Source: Lepraria neglecta (lineage: Eukaryota > Ascomycota > Lecanoromycetes > Lecanorales > Stereocaulaceae). Taken from it: DNA of 64,000 nt. Of the stretch, positions 45,520 through 57,775 are shown piece after piece. The position numbers were made by a program, and so were the translations under genes. The stretch is taken from positions 3,348,001-3,412,000 of the forward strand of contig CM065650.1 in assembly GCA_033220425.1 (NCBI GenBank). The letters run 5' to 3'. Numbering within the stretch: position 1 is the first letter of the stretch; each line of letters begins with the position of its first letter. The notes under the pieces were generated by a model. It saw nothing but the letters and a program-made list of their open reading frames with translations. It had not been told where the DNA came from and did no database searches.

Positions 45520-48500
45520 GAGGTTCCTAGGTATTTTCCGTTTCGTTATACCCTTTCTATTTAACTAGGTAGAACTAATTTCTCCTATCTAGGATCCTCT
45601 CGACCTTATACTCTATTTCTTCCTTAATATTATAGTAAAACGTTTCCTAAAGAGATATACTAGAGTCTACTAGCTCCAGGAGTAAGATATAGAATACTAG
45701 ATATACCTTGGCGTTAGATAGTAGTTAGAGTTTATAGTTAATAGGTCCCTTTACCTATTTGATTAAAAATAGTCCGACCTTAATATAATCTAGTTTCTTA
45801 TTTAGTCCCGTCGTTCTTATATTTTTTGTTAGGAGGTATACTTTATCCCCCTCTTTTAGCTAAGGAATATTCTTTCTTTTCTTATCGACTTAGTTCTTTA
45901 ACTTACTATTCGAGCTTTTAATAGACCTTTATATATCTTTATATAAATTCTTTAGCTCTTCTACCTTAACTAAGGCCTTTTCTATATCTAGTCCTTTCCT
46001 TAGATCTAGAAATATATTTATATTCTTTCCGAAGTTAGTAAAGAATAGTATTAGGCCTATTATATCTAACCTTTTATTATTATATACTAGTTACGCTATC
46101 GGAAGTAGTAAAACCTAGTTATCTTGTTTCTAGTTTATATAATATCTTAAATATACTTCTATTATCTAGTTTATACGTTTAGTTTATCTATTAGTCTATA
46201 GATAGTATACTATCGATATCCGAAGTTTTGTTCTAATTACTACTATAAGCGTTCTCTAGTAGTTAGACGTAAATAACTTATCTCTATTAGATATTATCGA
46301 CTTCGGTATACTATAATCTCTTATTAGTTTATCGAGTAGTACGAAGGCTAACTAATCCGCTTTATAGGTTTCTTTGAATAGTATTATAATCGTATACTTT
46401 GTTAGTTTATCTATAATAACTATAATTAAGTTAAAGGTATCCTATATAGCTGGATCTTTTAAAGGTAGTAGTTTAACTATAAAGTCTATTATAATATTAT
46501 CCTATAGTAACTCTAGTATAGGAGTAAACTATATTTATCCGTACTTAGTATATTATACTACTTTATTTTGCTAGTACCTAATATATTCTTTGATATATTA
46601 TTCGACACGTATCCGAAGCTTCGGCGCCGCGTATCCTCGTCCTAGGAGTTCTATAGTCTTAGCTACTCCTAGGTAACCTTATAAAGGGTCGTTGTAGTAA
46701 TCCTTAATTACTTCCTTAACGTATATATCAGGTAAGTAGATCTTATCCTAGTATTTAAGTAATACTAAATCCTACTAATCTTTTCGTAGGTTTATTACGA
46801 ATATATTATTATTGTAGGCCTTTACGATTCTATTAGTTATATTAGGTCCTAATATACGAAGGGTTATTACTAATACCTAGTATAGTATAAGCGATCCGTC
46901 CGCCTCTCTCTTTAGGATAGATTATTCCGTAACGTTCTTTTCTTCTATATAGTCCGATCGCCTACTTAGGGCGTCTACTCGACTATTATCCTTTCCTAGG
47001 GTATAGATTATCTTGAATTTATATTGACCTAATAGTTCTAACTATCGAACTTATCTTCTATTTAGCTCCTTTATTATTATAAAGTTAAGAAGATTCTTAT
47101 AATCTATAAAGATAGTTAGATCCGAGTAGCTTTCTACGTATACTCGCTAGTTCTATAATATATATACTATAGTAAATAGCTTCTTGTCGTGTATATTATA
47201 GTTCTATTCTACTACTAATATCTTCCTTGAATATTAGGCAACTAGATACTACTTTTAGTCTTTTATTTAATATAGGTATACTCTAATTATAAGATCCGAG
47301 GCATCTATTTTAATACGGGCCGGTTCGTTAGCCTGAAAGGTATAGAGTACTAGTAGATTCGTATATACTTTCTTTAATATATCGAATGATTTCTATTAGT
47401 CTTTTCCCTATATAAATCTAATATCCTTTTTTATAATATCCGTTAGAGGTAGTACTTTCTTAGAGTAGCCCTTAATAAACTTCTTATTAAAGTTAGCGAA
47501 TCCTAAGAAGCTTTATACTATTTTGACGTCCTATAGTATAGGCTATTCTACTATAGCTTTGATCTTTTCTAGGCTTATACTAATACCTTCTATACTAACT
47601 ATAAATCCTAGAAATTCTATCGACTATTAATAAAATTCGCACTTTTCTAGTTTAAGGAGAAGTTTCGCTTGTAATAGGTATCCGAGGACGTTCTATATAT
47701 ATAGAATATATTCTTCCTTATTTTCCGAGTAAATTAGTATATTATCAAGGTACGCTATCGCTATTTAATCTAAGTATACTCGTACGACGTTATTAATAAA
47801 TACTTAGCAGGTTGCTAGTACGTTGGTGAGTCCAAACGGTATTACTAGATACTCGTAGTAGCTATATCTTGTTCGGAAGGTAGTTTTCTATTCTTCGCCC
47901 TCTTTTATCCGAATTAGGTTATATACGCCTCTAAGATCTAATTTAGTAAATATCTTTGCTTTCCTAAGCCGATCCTATAGCTCGTCAATATTAGGTAAAG
48001 GGTATCTATTCTTGATTATAATATCGTTTAACTTTCGATAGTCGATATATAGTCTTAGGCTTCTGTCCTTCTTTAGTGTAAAGAGGATTAGGTAATCTAC
48101 TAGTAATTTAGATTCCCGAATAAATCCCTTTTTGAGGTTCTCGTTAATATACCTACGAAGTACCTTAAGTTCCTTTTCTAATAATATATAAATAGGTCTA
48201 AATATTAGCTATTTACTAGGTTCGAGTTCGATCTTATAATTCTATAGCTAGTACCTAGGTAATACTTCTATATTCGTCTCTTCCTCGAATAAGTATATCT
48301 ACTTACTATATTCCTAAGGGATAGAGAGTATATTAGTTCCTCCCTTATCTCTTACTTTATTATCCTACTAACCTTTACTAGTAACTATAGAGTCGGACTA
48401 CCTTTTAGTACCGTCCTTGTGCGAAGCTAAGGTAATATATACCTCGACTAGTCTTCGGTTCGGCTTCTTATCTACTATTAAACACTACTAATATATAGGT

Positions 48501-48961
48501 ATAATCCTAGTAATATTGCCGGATTGATCTATCTTGAGTACTCCTCGAGCCTAATTAATTATTGGGTTGTACTTCTTTAACTAAGGTATTCCTAAAATTA
48601 CGTGATAAATAGCTATCCTAACGACGTTAAAGATAATCTCCTTATAGTAGCGCTGAATTGTAATAGGTAATAAAAGTATCTCTTCGTCTACCTTTCCTAT
48701 TAATAGTATTAACCCGTTAGCTATCTAAAGGTTATACTACTATAACTTCTTCCGAGTTAGTATTCTAGTTATTTATACCAAGTCTCGTGAGATAAAGTTT
48801 CTAGTAGCTCTAGAATCTATTATCGCAACGGTCCGCTATCTATTAACGATTACCGGTATCTTTATATATATATCGTATTGCGCGGAATATAGATATTGTT
48901 TGGGGGTTAATATATTAATCTCCTTATGGCTACCCCTACTATAAGGGATTACTCTTTTCCC
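45392..48961 (-). pseudogene. pol: element G Pol (PR-RT-RH-INT-chromodomain)
   Basis: Reading right to left. Frameshift site 48955-48961. Protease AIIDSRATRNFISRDLV near 48780-48830 (Gly to Arg, as in C). RT about 48250-47450 with YLDNILIYSEN near 47725-47755. RNase H around 47330-46990. Integrase zinc region near 46730-46590 and core from about 46500. GPY/F near 45830-45690. Chromodomain near 45640-45500 (WEPLRNL partly as EPLRNL). The left end is placed at TGA 45392-45394 by alignment to C. Stops TAG/TAA. Overlaps the antisense ORF at its 3' end as in A-C. Confidence 0.8.
48927..48961 (-). promoter_or_regulatory. element G -1 frameshift cassette
   Basis: On the minus strand GGGAAAA (48955-48961) is followed by GAG TAA, then the stem CCTTATAG ... 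CCATAAGG. Six outer pairs hold. The two inner mismatches vanish if CCTTATAG is read back to CCTTATGG before G to A RIP. Confidence 0.72.
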
Positions 48962-50622
48962 TATATAGAGAGGAATCCTATAAGTTGTTTCTCGAACTTG
49001 TATTTCTTGTAGTCGTCGTATAAATATACGTACTATTACTATAGGTAGTATTGGTTTGCTTCTAGACTCTAACGTCTTATTTGGTTTCGATAGTAAGTCT
49101 CTTCTTCGTCCTTCTTGCGCGGAAAGTAACTTAGTTATCGTTTTCTTGCTAAGTACTAAGGATATCTATCATCCTTATACTTATAGTACTAGTAATTACT
49201 ATAGGATGATTTTGTTAGAACTTCTAGTTCCTTCCTGCGGTCAATTCTATAATAGTCGTAACTATTTTCTATATACTATCTCTAGTAGACTTCCTTGTAT
49301 TTAGGGTAATAGTAGTTATACCTAAAGTCTAAGATACTAAAATCGTTCTAGAATCCTTTTAGTCTTTCTTCCTCTGAGTATTCCTTTCTCTCCTTAGATA
49401 TAGTAGATCTAGGTTCGGGTATTATCGGTAGTTCTTTCCTTTTGATTATAACCTCCTATTCTAATTCTTCCTTATCCTAATCCTACTTAGGTTATTTTCC
49501 CTAAGTATTACTACTATCCCTAACGTATAGCTTTCCTATCCGAGTATTGGCTTTATTCGTAAAGCTATCGTCGGAGAACTTCTCGTCTCCTAAATTAGAT
49601 TCCCTATCTAGTTACTAACCGTAGACTTCGTCCTATATTGGTGAGATTCTACTAGAATTACTATCCTGGTCTCGTACCTTTTCTAGTACGTTTAGCTGCT
49701 ATCGATATACTATATTCTTCGACTTGTAGTCTCTAGCGAAGTAGCCCGGTTTACTATAGCTATAATACGTAAGTATTTTCTTTCTGCCCCCTTACTGCTT
49801 CTTGCCTCTAGCTGGCCCCCTAAAGGCCTATTTACCTTTCTTCTCTATAAAATCTAGTTCTATCGGTACTAGTCTATAAGGGTCACGTTCTTTATATCCT
49901 AGGCGATAGCTCTTCGATTTAGTAAAAAAGCTCGAGTATCCTATTCTACCGACTCCTCCGTTATACCTTTTCTCTATAGTCCTTTCGAATAGCTTATTAT
50001 TAATTTCGATTACTTCCTCGATTAGTTTATTAAGGGTATCTAAGACGATCCCTAACCTTATAAGTTTGTCCTTAACGTTATCCTTTAGATCTCTTCGGTA
50101 TATAGTTATCAATACGTTATCGTCCTAGTTAGTCTTCGCTATATACTATTGAAACTGAGTCGAATACTCTAATATAGACTTCTTCTAAGTCAAGTACTAG
50201 ATAGTTCGTATTACTATATTGATTTTATTGGATAGTCCGAATATACGGCGAATTTCGAGTCTAAACATAGCTATACTCTCTATCTACTATTTGATTTCCG
50301 TATTATCGTCGTCTTCTAGTTCTTCTATATACTTATTTAGGAACGGGTCGATCTACTTCTAGGCTCTTCTACGTAAGTAAGTGATAGCGAAGGTTAGATA
50401 TCGCTAAGTAGATATATAGTCTCCCTAGAAAGCTAGGTATAGACTAACCTAAGATAGCTATCCCTCGAGCTTATCTCTTTCTCTATAGTATAAGTCGGGC
50501 TAGGCTATCTTAATATATCTGCTAGTTCCTTTATCAATAGTCGGGCGTCTCTATTATTATTATCCGCTCCCTCCTAAGGAGCTTAGGGTATTGGCCCTAG
50601 GGTCTCTTAATATAGTACTTAT
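48949..50622 (-). pseudogene. gag: element G Gag
   Basis: Starts at plus-strand 50622 (ATA for ATG) and spans 558 codons to TAA at 48949-48951. The open central stretch 49828-50112 reads YRRDLKDNVKDKLIRLGIVL, LIEEVIEINNKLFERTIEKR and FIEKKGK, matching B and C. The zinc knuckle is near 49730-49775. The PBS precedes it as TTAAGTAC on the minus strand (plus 50631-50638), the RIP form of TTGAGCAC. Confidence 0.82.
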
Positions 50623-50640
50623 CCTTGAGGGTACTTAAAG

Positions 50641-51113
50641 TGTTACGAACCACGTTGCGTGCGGTAGTCGTAGTATAGATTGATTCTTACTAGAATAGGG
50701 GTATAATAGAGCAAGAGTATAAAGCAGGCTTCAAGTGATACTAAGCGAGTCTGGTATATAATTAGATAATATATATTCGGTGCCTAGCCTAAGAGATCTA
50801 TTATATATAGTAGATACTAGATAAAAACAGAAGTAAGTTAAGCACGATGCTCCAAGTAGTAAGTAGTACTCTATATATATAGATATACGAAAGTTCGCCA
50901 AGCCCTCCTTGAGCGTACTGATCGCACGGCGCTTATTGCGCTTATAATCCTTGAGCGTATTGAGCGTACTACGCTTATAATACTTATCGCTTAGTATACC
51001 AAGCCTTAGGGTCTTGTCCGAGTCGTATACTAATTCGTCCGACTCGGTGCCAAGCCCGTTCGACAACGTTCGGCAACTATGCGTTTAAGATAGCACGGTT
51101 ATAGCTTGTAATA
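50641..51113 (-). repeat. element G 5' LTR (473 bp)
   Basis: Same length as the left LTR. On the minus strand a TATATATA-type box lies upstream of GAGCATCGTGC...TCAAC-like start sequence (plus 50835-50880; now TTAAGCACGATGCTCC on the plus strand). Confidence 0.95.
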
Positions 51114-51360
51114 GAATAGCGAAGGAGAGTATATCCGCTAGTTCGCTAACGTCGAAATTAAATTCCTCCTAAGTCCTAAATATTTTACTACTAATAGGGC
51201 GAAAATCCTCTACTATACGTAGTCTCTAGAAGGGGATATAGCGATATAGTAGCGCTAATACTTTCGGAAGGAATAGCTAGATAATTATTCTTTTAAGAAC
51301 TTTTCTTAGTTTCTCTTAGATTTAGTAGTAGATCTAGTACATCTGCAAATTATTTCTGCC
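51114..51360 (+). pseudogene. gag: relic Gag of Gypsy family I, part 3
   Basis: Resumes in phase at 51119: SEGEYIR, FANVEIKFLLSPKYFTTNRA, KILYYT, SLEGDIAI and FLLDLVVDLVHLQI. The block 'EYIRWFxxxExKFxLSPxYFxxxRAKILYxxQxLxGxxxxQW' is typical of capsid domains of ascomycete Gypsy Gags. After about 51350 the match to this family ends, so family I is truncated here. 51361-51509 shows nothing assignable. Confidence 0.65.
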
Positions 51361-51509
51361 TCGGCCCGAATAATCTTCCGCGACTTGGCAACCGATGCCT
51401 CTGAGGCGTCTTAGAGGTATCGAAGCAATACGTCCTTACTAGGAGCCGCCTATAAGGCGTCTCTAAGGCATATATTTCTTATATAGTAGTAATCTAATAT
51501 TAAAGAAAC

Positions 51510-53575
51510 TCTATCTAATAAGTTTATATCGCGATCTAATAAGTTTAAATCCCGATTAGACAAGCCCAAATTATAATTAATTGAGCCCGTATTGTCTATT
51601 AGATATACTACACTTGTATAGTAGCTTCCTAAGTAAGTATACTACCTTTCCTATATTCTAGCGCGTTCCTAAGCACCTCGAATAGTGCCGATATCGAGTA
51701 TTCTTACTCTACCTATAGTCTCTTCGGCTCGCTAGTATCTTTGTATTATATAAGCAGCCTGCTAGACCTTCCTTTCTAGTATATAGAGATAAGCTTTCAT
51801 TCGGGCTGCCCCTAGAAGCTCTCTCTACTATTCTACCTTAGTAGTATTCGATTTCCTAGTTAGAAGCTTCTTCCTCCGGCCTCTCCTCTCTCCTACTATA
51901 CGGCCTAGCCGAGCTAGATAATACTATACTTTGTAGTCAAAAGGCAATAATCGGCTAAGTATGAGATTTTGGCTATAGTAGTAAATTCAAATAAGCTAGC
52001 CAAGCAAACCCCTCATTTTGTCTCTTTATCCTTATCGTGCTTCTAGAACCTCTTACCTCCCTATATCTTATTACTACGAGTATCCTCCCTCGAGCTTAGG
52101 ACGAGCAAATATCTGATTTAGAAACTATACCCTTCTTACCAATACCTACCGCTATCTCTATGAACTTCTAAATGGTATGTGTTAAGCGCTTCCATAACTG
52201 GGATAGAATACTGATTTTTCCGCTAGTCTAACCCTAACCGCCTTCCCTTTAAGCAGCTCCTAGAAAGCTAGAAAGGTCTAAACTATAACGACTACCCCTG
52301 GGCAGAAATTGGCCGCGTGCAATGTAAGGTTAGAGAGGCCTTGGTTAGTGAGCTTATAGAATACCCGAATTAGGAAGAAAAAGCGGCTATTATATAGCTA
52401 TCAAAAGATAGCTAGCCTAATAAAAGCGAGGAAGGTTATTAAATCGAGCCTATCGAAGGCCGGGGTTGGAGTAAGTGATCTATTAATACCGGTGAGAGTT
52501 GTAGAGGGATAAAACTTGACAGTCTGAGGTAGTTACTAAGTATATACTCGAGTGGGCCAACGAGTGGCTTAACGCCTTTTATATACTAGACTATCGAGAT
52601 AGGATTCGATAGATGATCGCCGATACACATTCCAGAGTATGTCTCCCCCTCTTAACAGAGCTACTATTCCTACTAATCGTATTATAGCTAGCTACTAATC
52701 GCTCGCCTAATCTCCCCCCTCCCCCCTAAAGACCTATCCAGCAGCAGCGGTAGAGCTAGACAGGCGTCTGCCTCAGTAGCGGCCAATCCTCTACCTACAA
52801 CCAAACCAGTAGAGTAACTAGTCCTATATCCAGCTCAAATAATCCCCTGCCTGCGAGACCCCCGCTTTTAGTACGATTCCGACACAGTCGATAGTTACCT
52901 AACTAGTAGTTATACCACGGAGGATAACTAGGCTTTAGGTATATAGTTAAGCGACAACGCTGATTGTGAGCGTGAGGAGGAGAACGATTATATATATATA
53001 TCAAGTATCTCGCTCTTTAAGCTGGAAGTAGCAAGTTAATAAGGGGGCTTAGATAGTATAATAGGCACCCTGGAAATTAATTAGATATTGGTCTAACTGC
53101 AATACAAAAAGTTATCCTTCTATTTCGAAGCTTCCTTATAGGCTCCTAATATACTTTTAGTATATTACTATCGTCTACTTTATAGAGATATAAGAGGCTC
53201 GCTCCCCTTTGCTTAAATAGTTCCTAGGCCGATCCTAAGGACGAACACTATCGAAACATTCAGCGCCTAGTAGGTAGATCCTACCCGAAAGCCAATCGAG
53301 CTATATTCCCCGAACTCCTACCTCTACTTTCAAGAGTACTCTAGATAGAGCTCTAATAGGGTATTATCTTATAGCGAGGCGGAAAGAGGTAGTACTTACA
53401 ATAGCAATAAAAGCTATAGTACTCTTTAGAGATAGTTAAATCGTCCGCTACTCTGTGGCTAGCGCGTAGGGAAAGTTAGAAATAACTATTGATAAAATCC
53501 TGATTGGTAGTGGCCAAATCCCGATCTGACTTATATAAGTACCGATCTGATATAATATAAATAATGATCTCTATT
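51510..53575. repeat. long direct repeat, left copy (about 2.1 kb)
   Basis: Aligns over its length with 57776-60222 (shared landmarks TAGTAGCTTCCTAAG near 51620, CTACCTATAGTCTCTTCGGC, ACGAGTGGCTTAACGCC near 52560, ATCTCGCTCTTTAAGCTGG near 53000, AAATCCCGATCTGACTTAT near 53515). Differences are mostly C/T and G/A. Both ends carry short AAATCCCGAT-type repeats. There is weak plus-strand coding-like text near 52370-52500 (EEKAAII, GRGWSK), not recognised. The copy is upstream of the second SNF2-type relic. Confidence 0.8.
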
Positions 53576-53894
53576 GCGGGTCGGTATTTCGGTATTTCGC
53601 GCCTAGTAATTTCGCCTTTACATATCTAGCGATCTCGCCTTTATATACTTGGCGCTCTTACCTTATTATTTTCATCTATAACTATTCTCTTCTTATCCAT
53701 CTTATCTATATAACGTTAGTAACGCTTTCTTAGACCTTATTAATACTTCGTTAGTTAATAAATATTATCGTTTATTCATCGCTTAGTTACCTATTATATC
53801 CTAGCCTTAGAACTAGCCTCAAAATCCGCCTCGGAGGGGGGGCAGAATAAAGAATTCTGATATATATATTAGACCTTTCTTACCTCCCTCTATT

Positions 53895-56800
53895 GTATTT
53901 TATCTAAATAATAATAGTACTCTCAAGATCGAGGATATCCGAATCTTAGTTACTGCTATACTAAAGGAAACCGAGTACTTCTTTTACTTAGTCTAAGAGT
54001 AGTTCCTAATCTAGGGTTCTAATATACTTAAGACGAATCTAAATAAGGACGAAAAGGAGCTTAGATCTCTGGTAGTCGACCGAGTCCTCAGTTTTTACGA
54101 ACCATTTATAAGATATACGTATCGCTTTCAAAGAATCACTACGTACTAGAAGAAATTCCGAGATTCTTACGTATACTATGCCGCTAAAAAATAGCGTGAG
54201 CTTAAGCCGGATAAGCGTATAACTTACGATGGTCACTCGAATTCATAACTCCTACTATTTTACTAGCACCTCCGTATATAATACTCCGACAGCCCTCTAC
54301 TCTCTAAAATACAGCCTAAGTATCTTATCTCCGAAGGATCTCGTTTCTAGGATATATACTAGTAAGACGACAAGGACAAAGCCGCTGTAACGTTTTTAGA
54401 TCTCGACTTCTTTAGATACGTCCGTCAGAGTTCCTAGGATCTTAAGTTAGACTAGGATGGGCCAAATACTTAGTACCTAGTATGCCCGGAGATTGGCGCT
54501 GTTATTAATAACCAACGGGTTTTTCAAACTGCGTTGGCAATTATATATTTTCGAGGAAGGAAGTTATAGTTTCGTTATAAGCGAACGCTAACCTGTAAGT
54601 TTAAGGTAGTCCAGTTTCGTAATACTACTGATACTAATATTTCGTGTAGCCTTCGCTAGACTCCTTAATACTCTAGCCCCCTAAGTTTCTATAGCCTCCC
54701 TTCAGCTAGTATTATCGGGTACGAATCCGACCCTAGTCCCAGCTTATCCTGCTCCTCCTACGGTATCCTTAGATAAGTCGCCAAAAGTACCTATATAGGA
54801 CCCTAAGAATATCGGTGCAAAGAGATATAGGGAACCTGATGCCTAAGCTAAGTCTAGCAAGGCGCCGAAGGTATAGCCTAACTAGTTAACCAGGTCGAGA
54901 GTACACGAGCCAGCTCCTTAGCAGATTCTAGAGGTTATACCGTTTACTAAGCTTGATAAGGAGGCGGCCGAACCCTAAAAGAAGGATTACACCGTATACG
55001 ACGATAGTAATCTTGGCGAGATTGTTATAGACGGCGTAAAGAGGAAGGCGCAAGTATTAGCAGCAAGAGAGGCAGCGCTTAGGCGGCTAGACGGTCTTAC
55101 TGATTCTACCGATCCTGATAAAGCGTATATCATTCAGAACCCTAGACCTGCCGCTGGCTTTACTAACTTTTATATCTAGGTAGGACCTATTTACAGATCT
55201 TTCTGGCTGTAAGCGCTAGGATATATTTAATAATGTAATAGAATTATTCAGGTTGAACCCAGCGATAATCGAGTAGAACAGGATCCTATAGGTCTAGGGT
55301 ATACAGGGGCGAGGTCTTCTCTGGAAAGCGAAGAGTTAGATAATGCCCGAAGAGCTAAAACAACTGCCGCCCTGCTGGCTAAAGGCCTATCAACTGCTAT
55401 TAATATATTAGGGCCTTTTATAAGCAACGGACACATATCGAGGCGGTTAGCTTACAGACTAAATGGGTCTCGGAAAGGTATACCGTCGCTATAGCTACTC
55501 TACTAACCTATCCCAAATACCGAGCTAACTATTATCCCTCTTAGACCCGATAGTCTTGGATACTAATTATTCTGAACCGGGCGCTCTGCCTCGCCTTTAA
55601 GTATATCTATAAATCTTGTATAAAGAATAATAGGTCCTATCTCGCTGAAGGCACCGAAGAGTATCCGTAGCCCCTAGGAGCGAAGTATCCTTCGACTACC
55701 CGTGTAAAGATAGTGTTCGAATGTCCTTATATCGATAGCTCCGTCGCTATAAGAACTCTTAAGAAGCGACACGTCGGGCCTAGCGTTATAGTCGTACTAA
55801 AATCCCAGTTATATACTTGGACGCAGGAGTTTAGTAAGATTATAGATGAAACGGATAACCCCTTTTATATACGCTGTAAAGTCGCCTACGAGAGTGCTAT
55901 ATTGAAAAGGGGATTCAAGCTGGATGTCCTCCGAGCTAAAATAAATTACGGCTAGGACGATGAAGCTGATTACGCCTCGCGTCTAGAATAGACTAGGAAC
56001 GTAGTTATTATAGTATACGATAGCTATAACTCTCGAGTGAGGGGTCCGGCTAGATTCCCAAGACACGGACTTAATAGAGACGATTAGGCGTTCCTAATCT
56101 TTGACGAAGTCTATAACTATACCGGCCCATCCTCTCCGGCTAATAAGATCCTTAAGCGTGTTATACCAGAAACCGCTATCTTCTTCGTTATAGGTACCCT
56201 AATCAAGACTAGTATCGCTAATATATAGCACTTGCTGGCTAGCGTAGAGACCCCTATATAGGCCTAATATAACGAACTGAAGTTCTACACGAAGAATCAT
56301 ATCGATAAGCTCAAGGTTTATCTAGAAAAGTATTAGACTACGTTAACCAAAAAGTAGGTATATCTATATATAGATAAGTGGAAGGAGGCAATGTAGGGGC
56401 TGCGATATATCTCGATAACCGTATATCTTAAACGATCGTAGGATATATACTAGCCTATAGATAATAAGCTAATCCTTGTGCTTCCTCCCAACTATATTTT
56501 TGAGAGGATACTCACTGCGGAACCTAGAGCAGCTAAGACTTTAACGGGTATATACTAGTCTATAGCCTACGAATATAAGAGGTTAATAGTAGACGTAAAG
56601 TAGGAGTATCTCGCGGGGGGTAAAAAAGGTCCTCCGCCTTATATACCTAGGCGATATATCGAAGACGCCGCGAGGAAAATCCGGGTATTTAGTATCTTCC
56701 TATACCTAGTTATAATAGGAGAGAATGAGAAATATTACCTTACGAATAACGATAGTAAAGATCTTAGCCCCCTCTACCTTACCGTCGGAGAATTGGATAA

Positions 56801-57612
56801 ACTACCGCTCCTTATTAGAGACTAGGACTTAGAAGATTATCCGAAGGAGGAACCGGTAGTACGCCCTAGTTAGTAGAAATCCCTAGGAAATTCCCCGTAC
56901 GCCGTAGAGCTGAATTAGCTAGCGGAGTCTAGTATAAAATGGTAAGCTATACGGCCTATTCTAGATAAGCTCTTAGATTAGAAGAATATATATAGCTACC
57001 CTGCTAAGCTACTTATTGTATCCGGTACAAGTCCGGTAGTTGCGTTTATCTTTTGGCTTGTATGTCTCTCTTTTTTTTATTCTATCTCTTATCCCTCCTA
57101 TCTATCCTTAAGTAATATATTAATACTAACGCTATTATAGTTGATTAGAAAGTACTACGGTAGGCGGCTCTTTGAGCTATACCGAAAGGTATACAAGGAT
57201 ATATTCTCGAGTAATTATATCGTTTCGATTATATACGGTAGAACCCTAGCTAAGGATCGTGAGAGGATAGTACTCGGCTTTTAGGAATACCGGGATACTG
57301 AGAACCAGTTCTTAAGCGACATAAGAGTCCGTATTCTAATATCCACAGCTGCTATTATTAGTAAAGGCTTCGACCTATTTCAGACGCGTATAATTCTATA
57401 TACCGACCCCTACTAGAACTTAGCCCTGGAATATTAATTAGCGGCTCGTACTAATAGGATAGGGCAAAAGTATAACAGTACCTGCTTTGTTCGCTTGCTC
57501 CTAGATAGGTAAGTATATAGGTTCGACAGAGATATAACGGAGGTATCAGAGAGGAAGGACGTCGAGAGTAAGTTCTCGTTCGGTATTACGAATGAGTTGG
57601 ATGATTGAGACG
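53895..57612 (+). pseudogene. second SNF2-type ATPase relic
   Basis: An N-terminal region of unknown fold (LKIEDIRILVTAILKETEYF, DRVLSFYEPFIRYTYRFQRI; 53895-54900), then a SNF2 ATPase. The 'Q motif'-like LKAYQLLLIY and YRGGW/LTDQMGLGK Walker A sit at 55350-55477. After Walker A the phase shifts by one nt and then stays open-phase to the end: SVIVVLKSQLYTWTQEFSKI (motif Ia, 55800), FLIFDEVYNYTGPSSPANKI (DEAH-box position, 56103), FFVIGTLIKTSI (motif III), LLIVSGTSPVVAF (motif IV, 57010), ILISTAAIISKGFDLF (V) and LAARTNRIGQKYNSTCF (VI, 57438-57490). Stops are TAG/TAA at Gln/Trp, fewer than in the retroelements. DEAH reads DEVY and TGTP reads IGTL, both RIP-type. Stop TGA at 57608-57610 may itself be a mutated CGA. 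Confidence 0.75.
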
Positions 57613-57775
57613 AAGGTTTTCGGTATATACTAGTGCTATTAGATATCGGAGAGGTGTAGATAAAACGCGTTGTTCGGTGTCTTCGTATAGAAGTCGATAT
57701 TGTATATAGATAGCTACTAGTTGTTATATACCCTCTTCGCTTTGGTTACCTGAAGTCTAGTACTTTTAATAGTAG

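Larger units (their letters stand above)
44471..51113 (-). mobile_element. Ty3/Gypsy chromovirus element G (full length, minus strand)
   Basis: Two 473-bp LTRs and an exact TSD GAATA (44466-44470 and 51114-51118). Closest to C in Gag/Pol and R sequence, but with its own U3. Inserted into the family I Gag relic, whose frame closes up when G and one TSD copy are removed. Confidence 0.95.

Noticed and set aside
51510-53575. The long direct repeats as LTRs of a giant retroelement
   Set aside because: No TG...CA ends, primer site, polypurine tract or gag/pol between them; the enclosed gene is SNF2-like.
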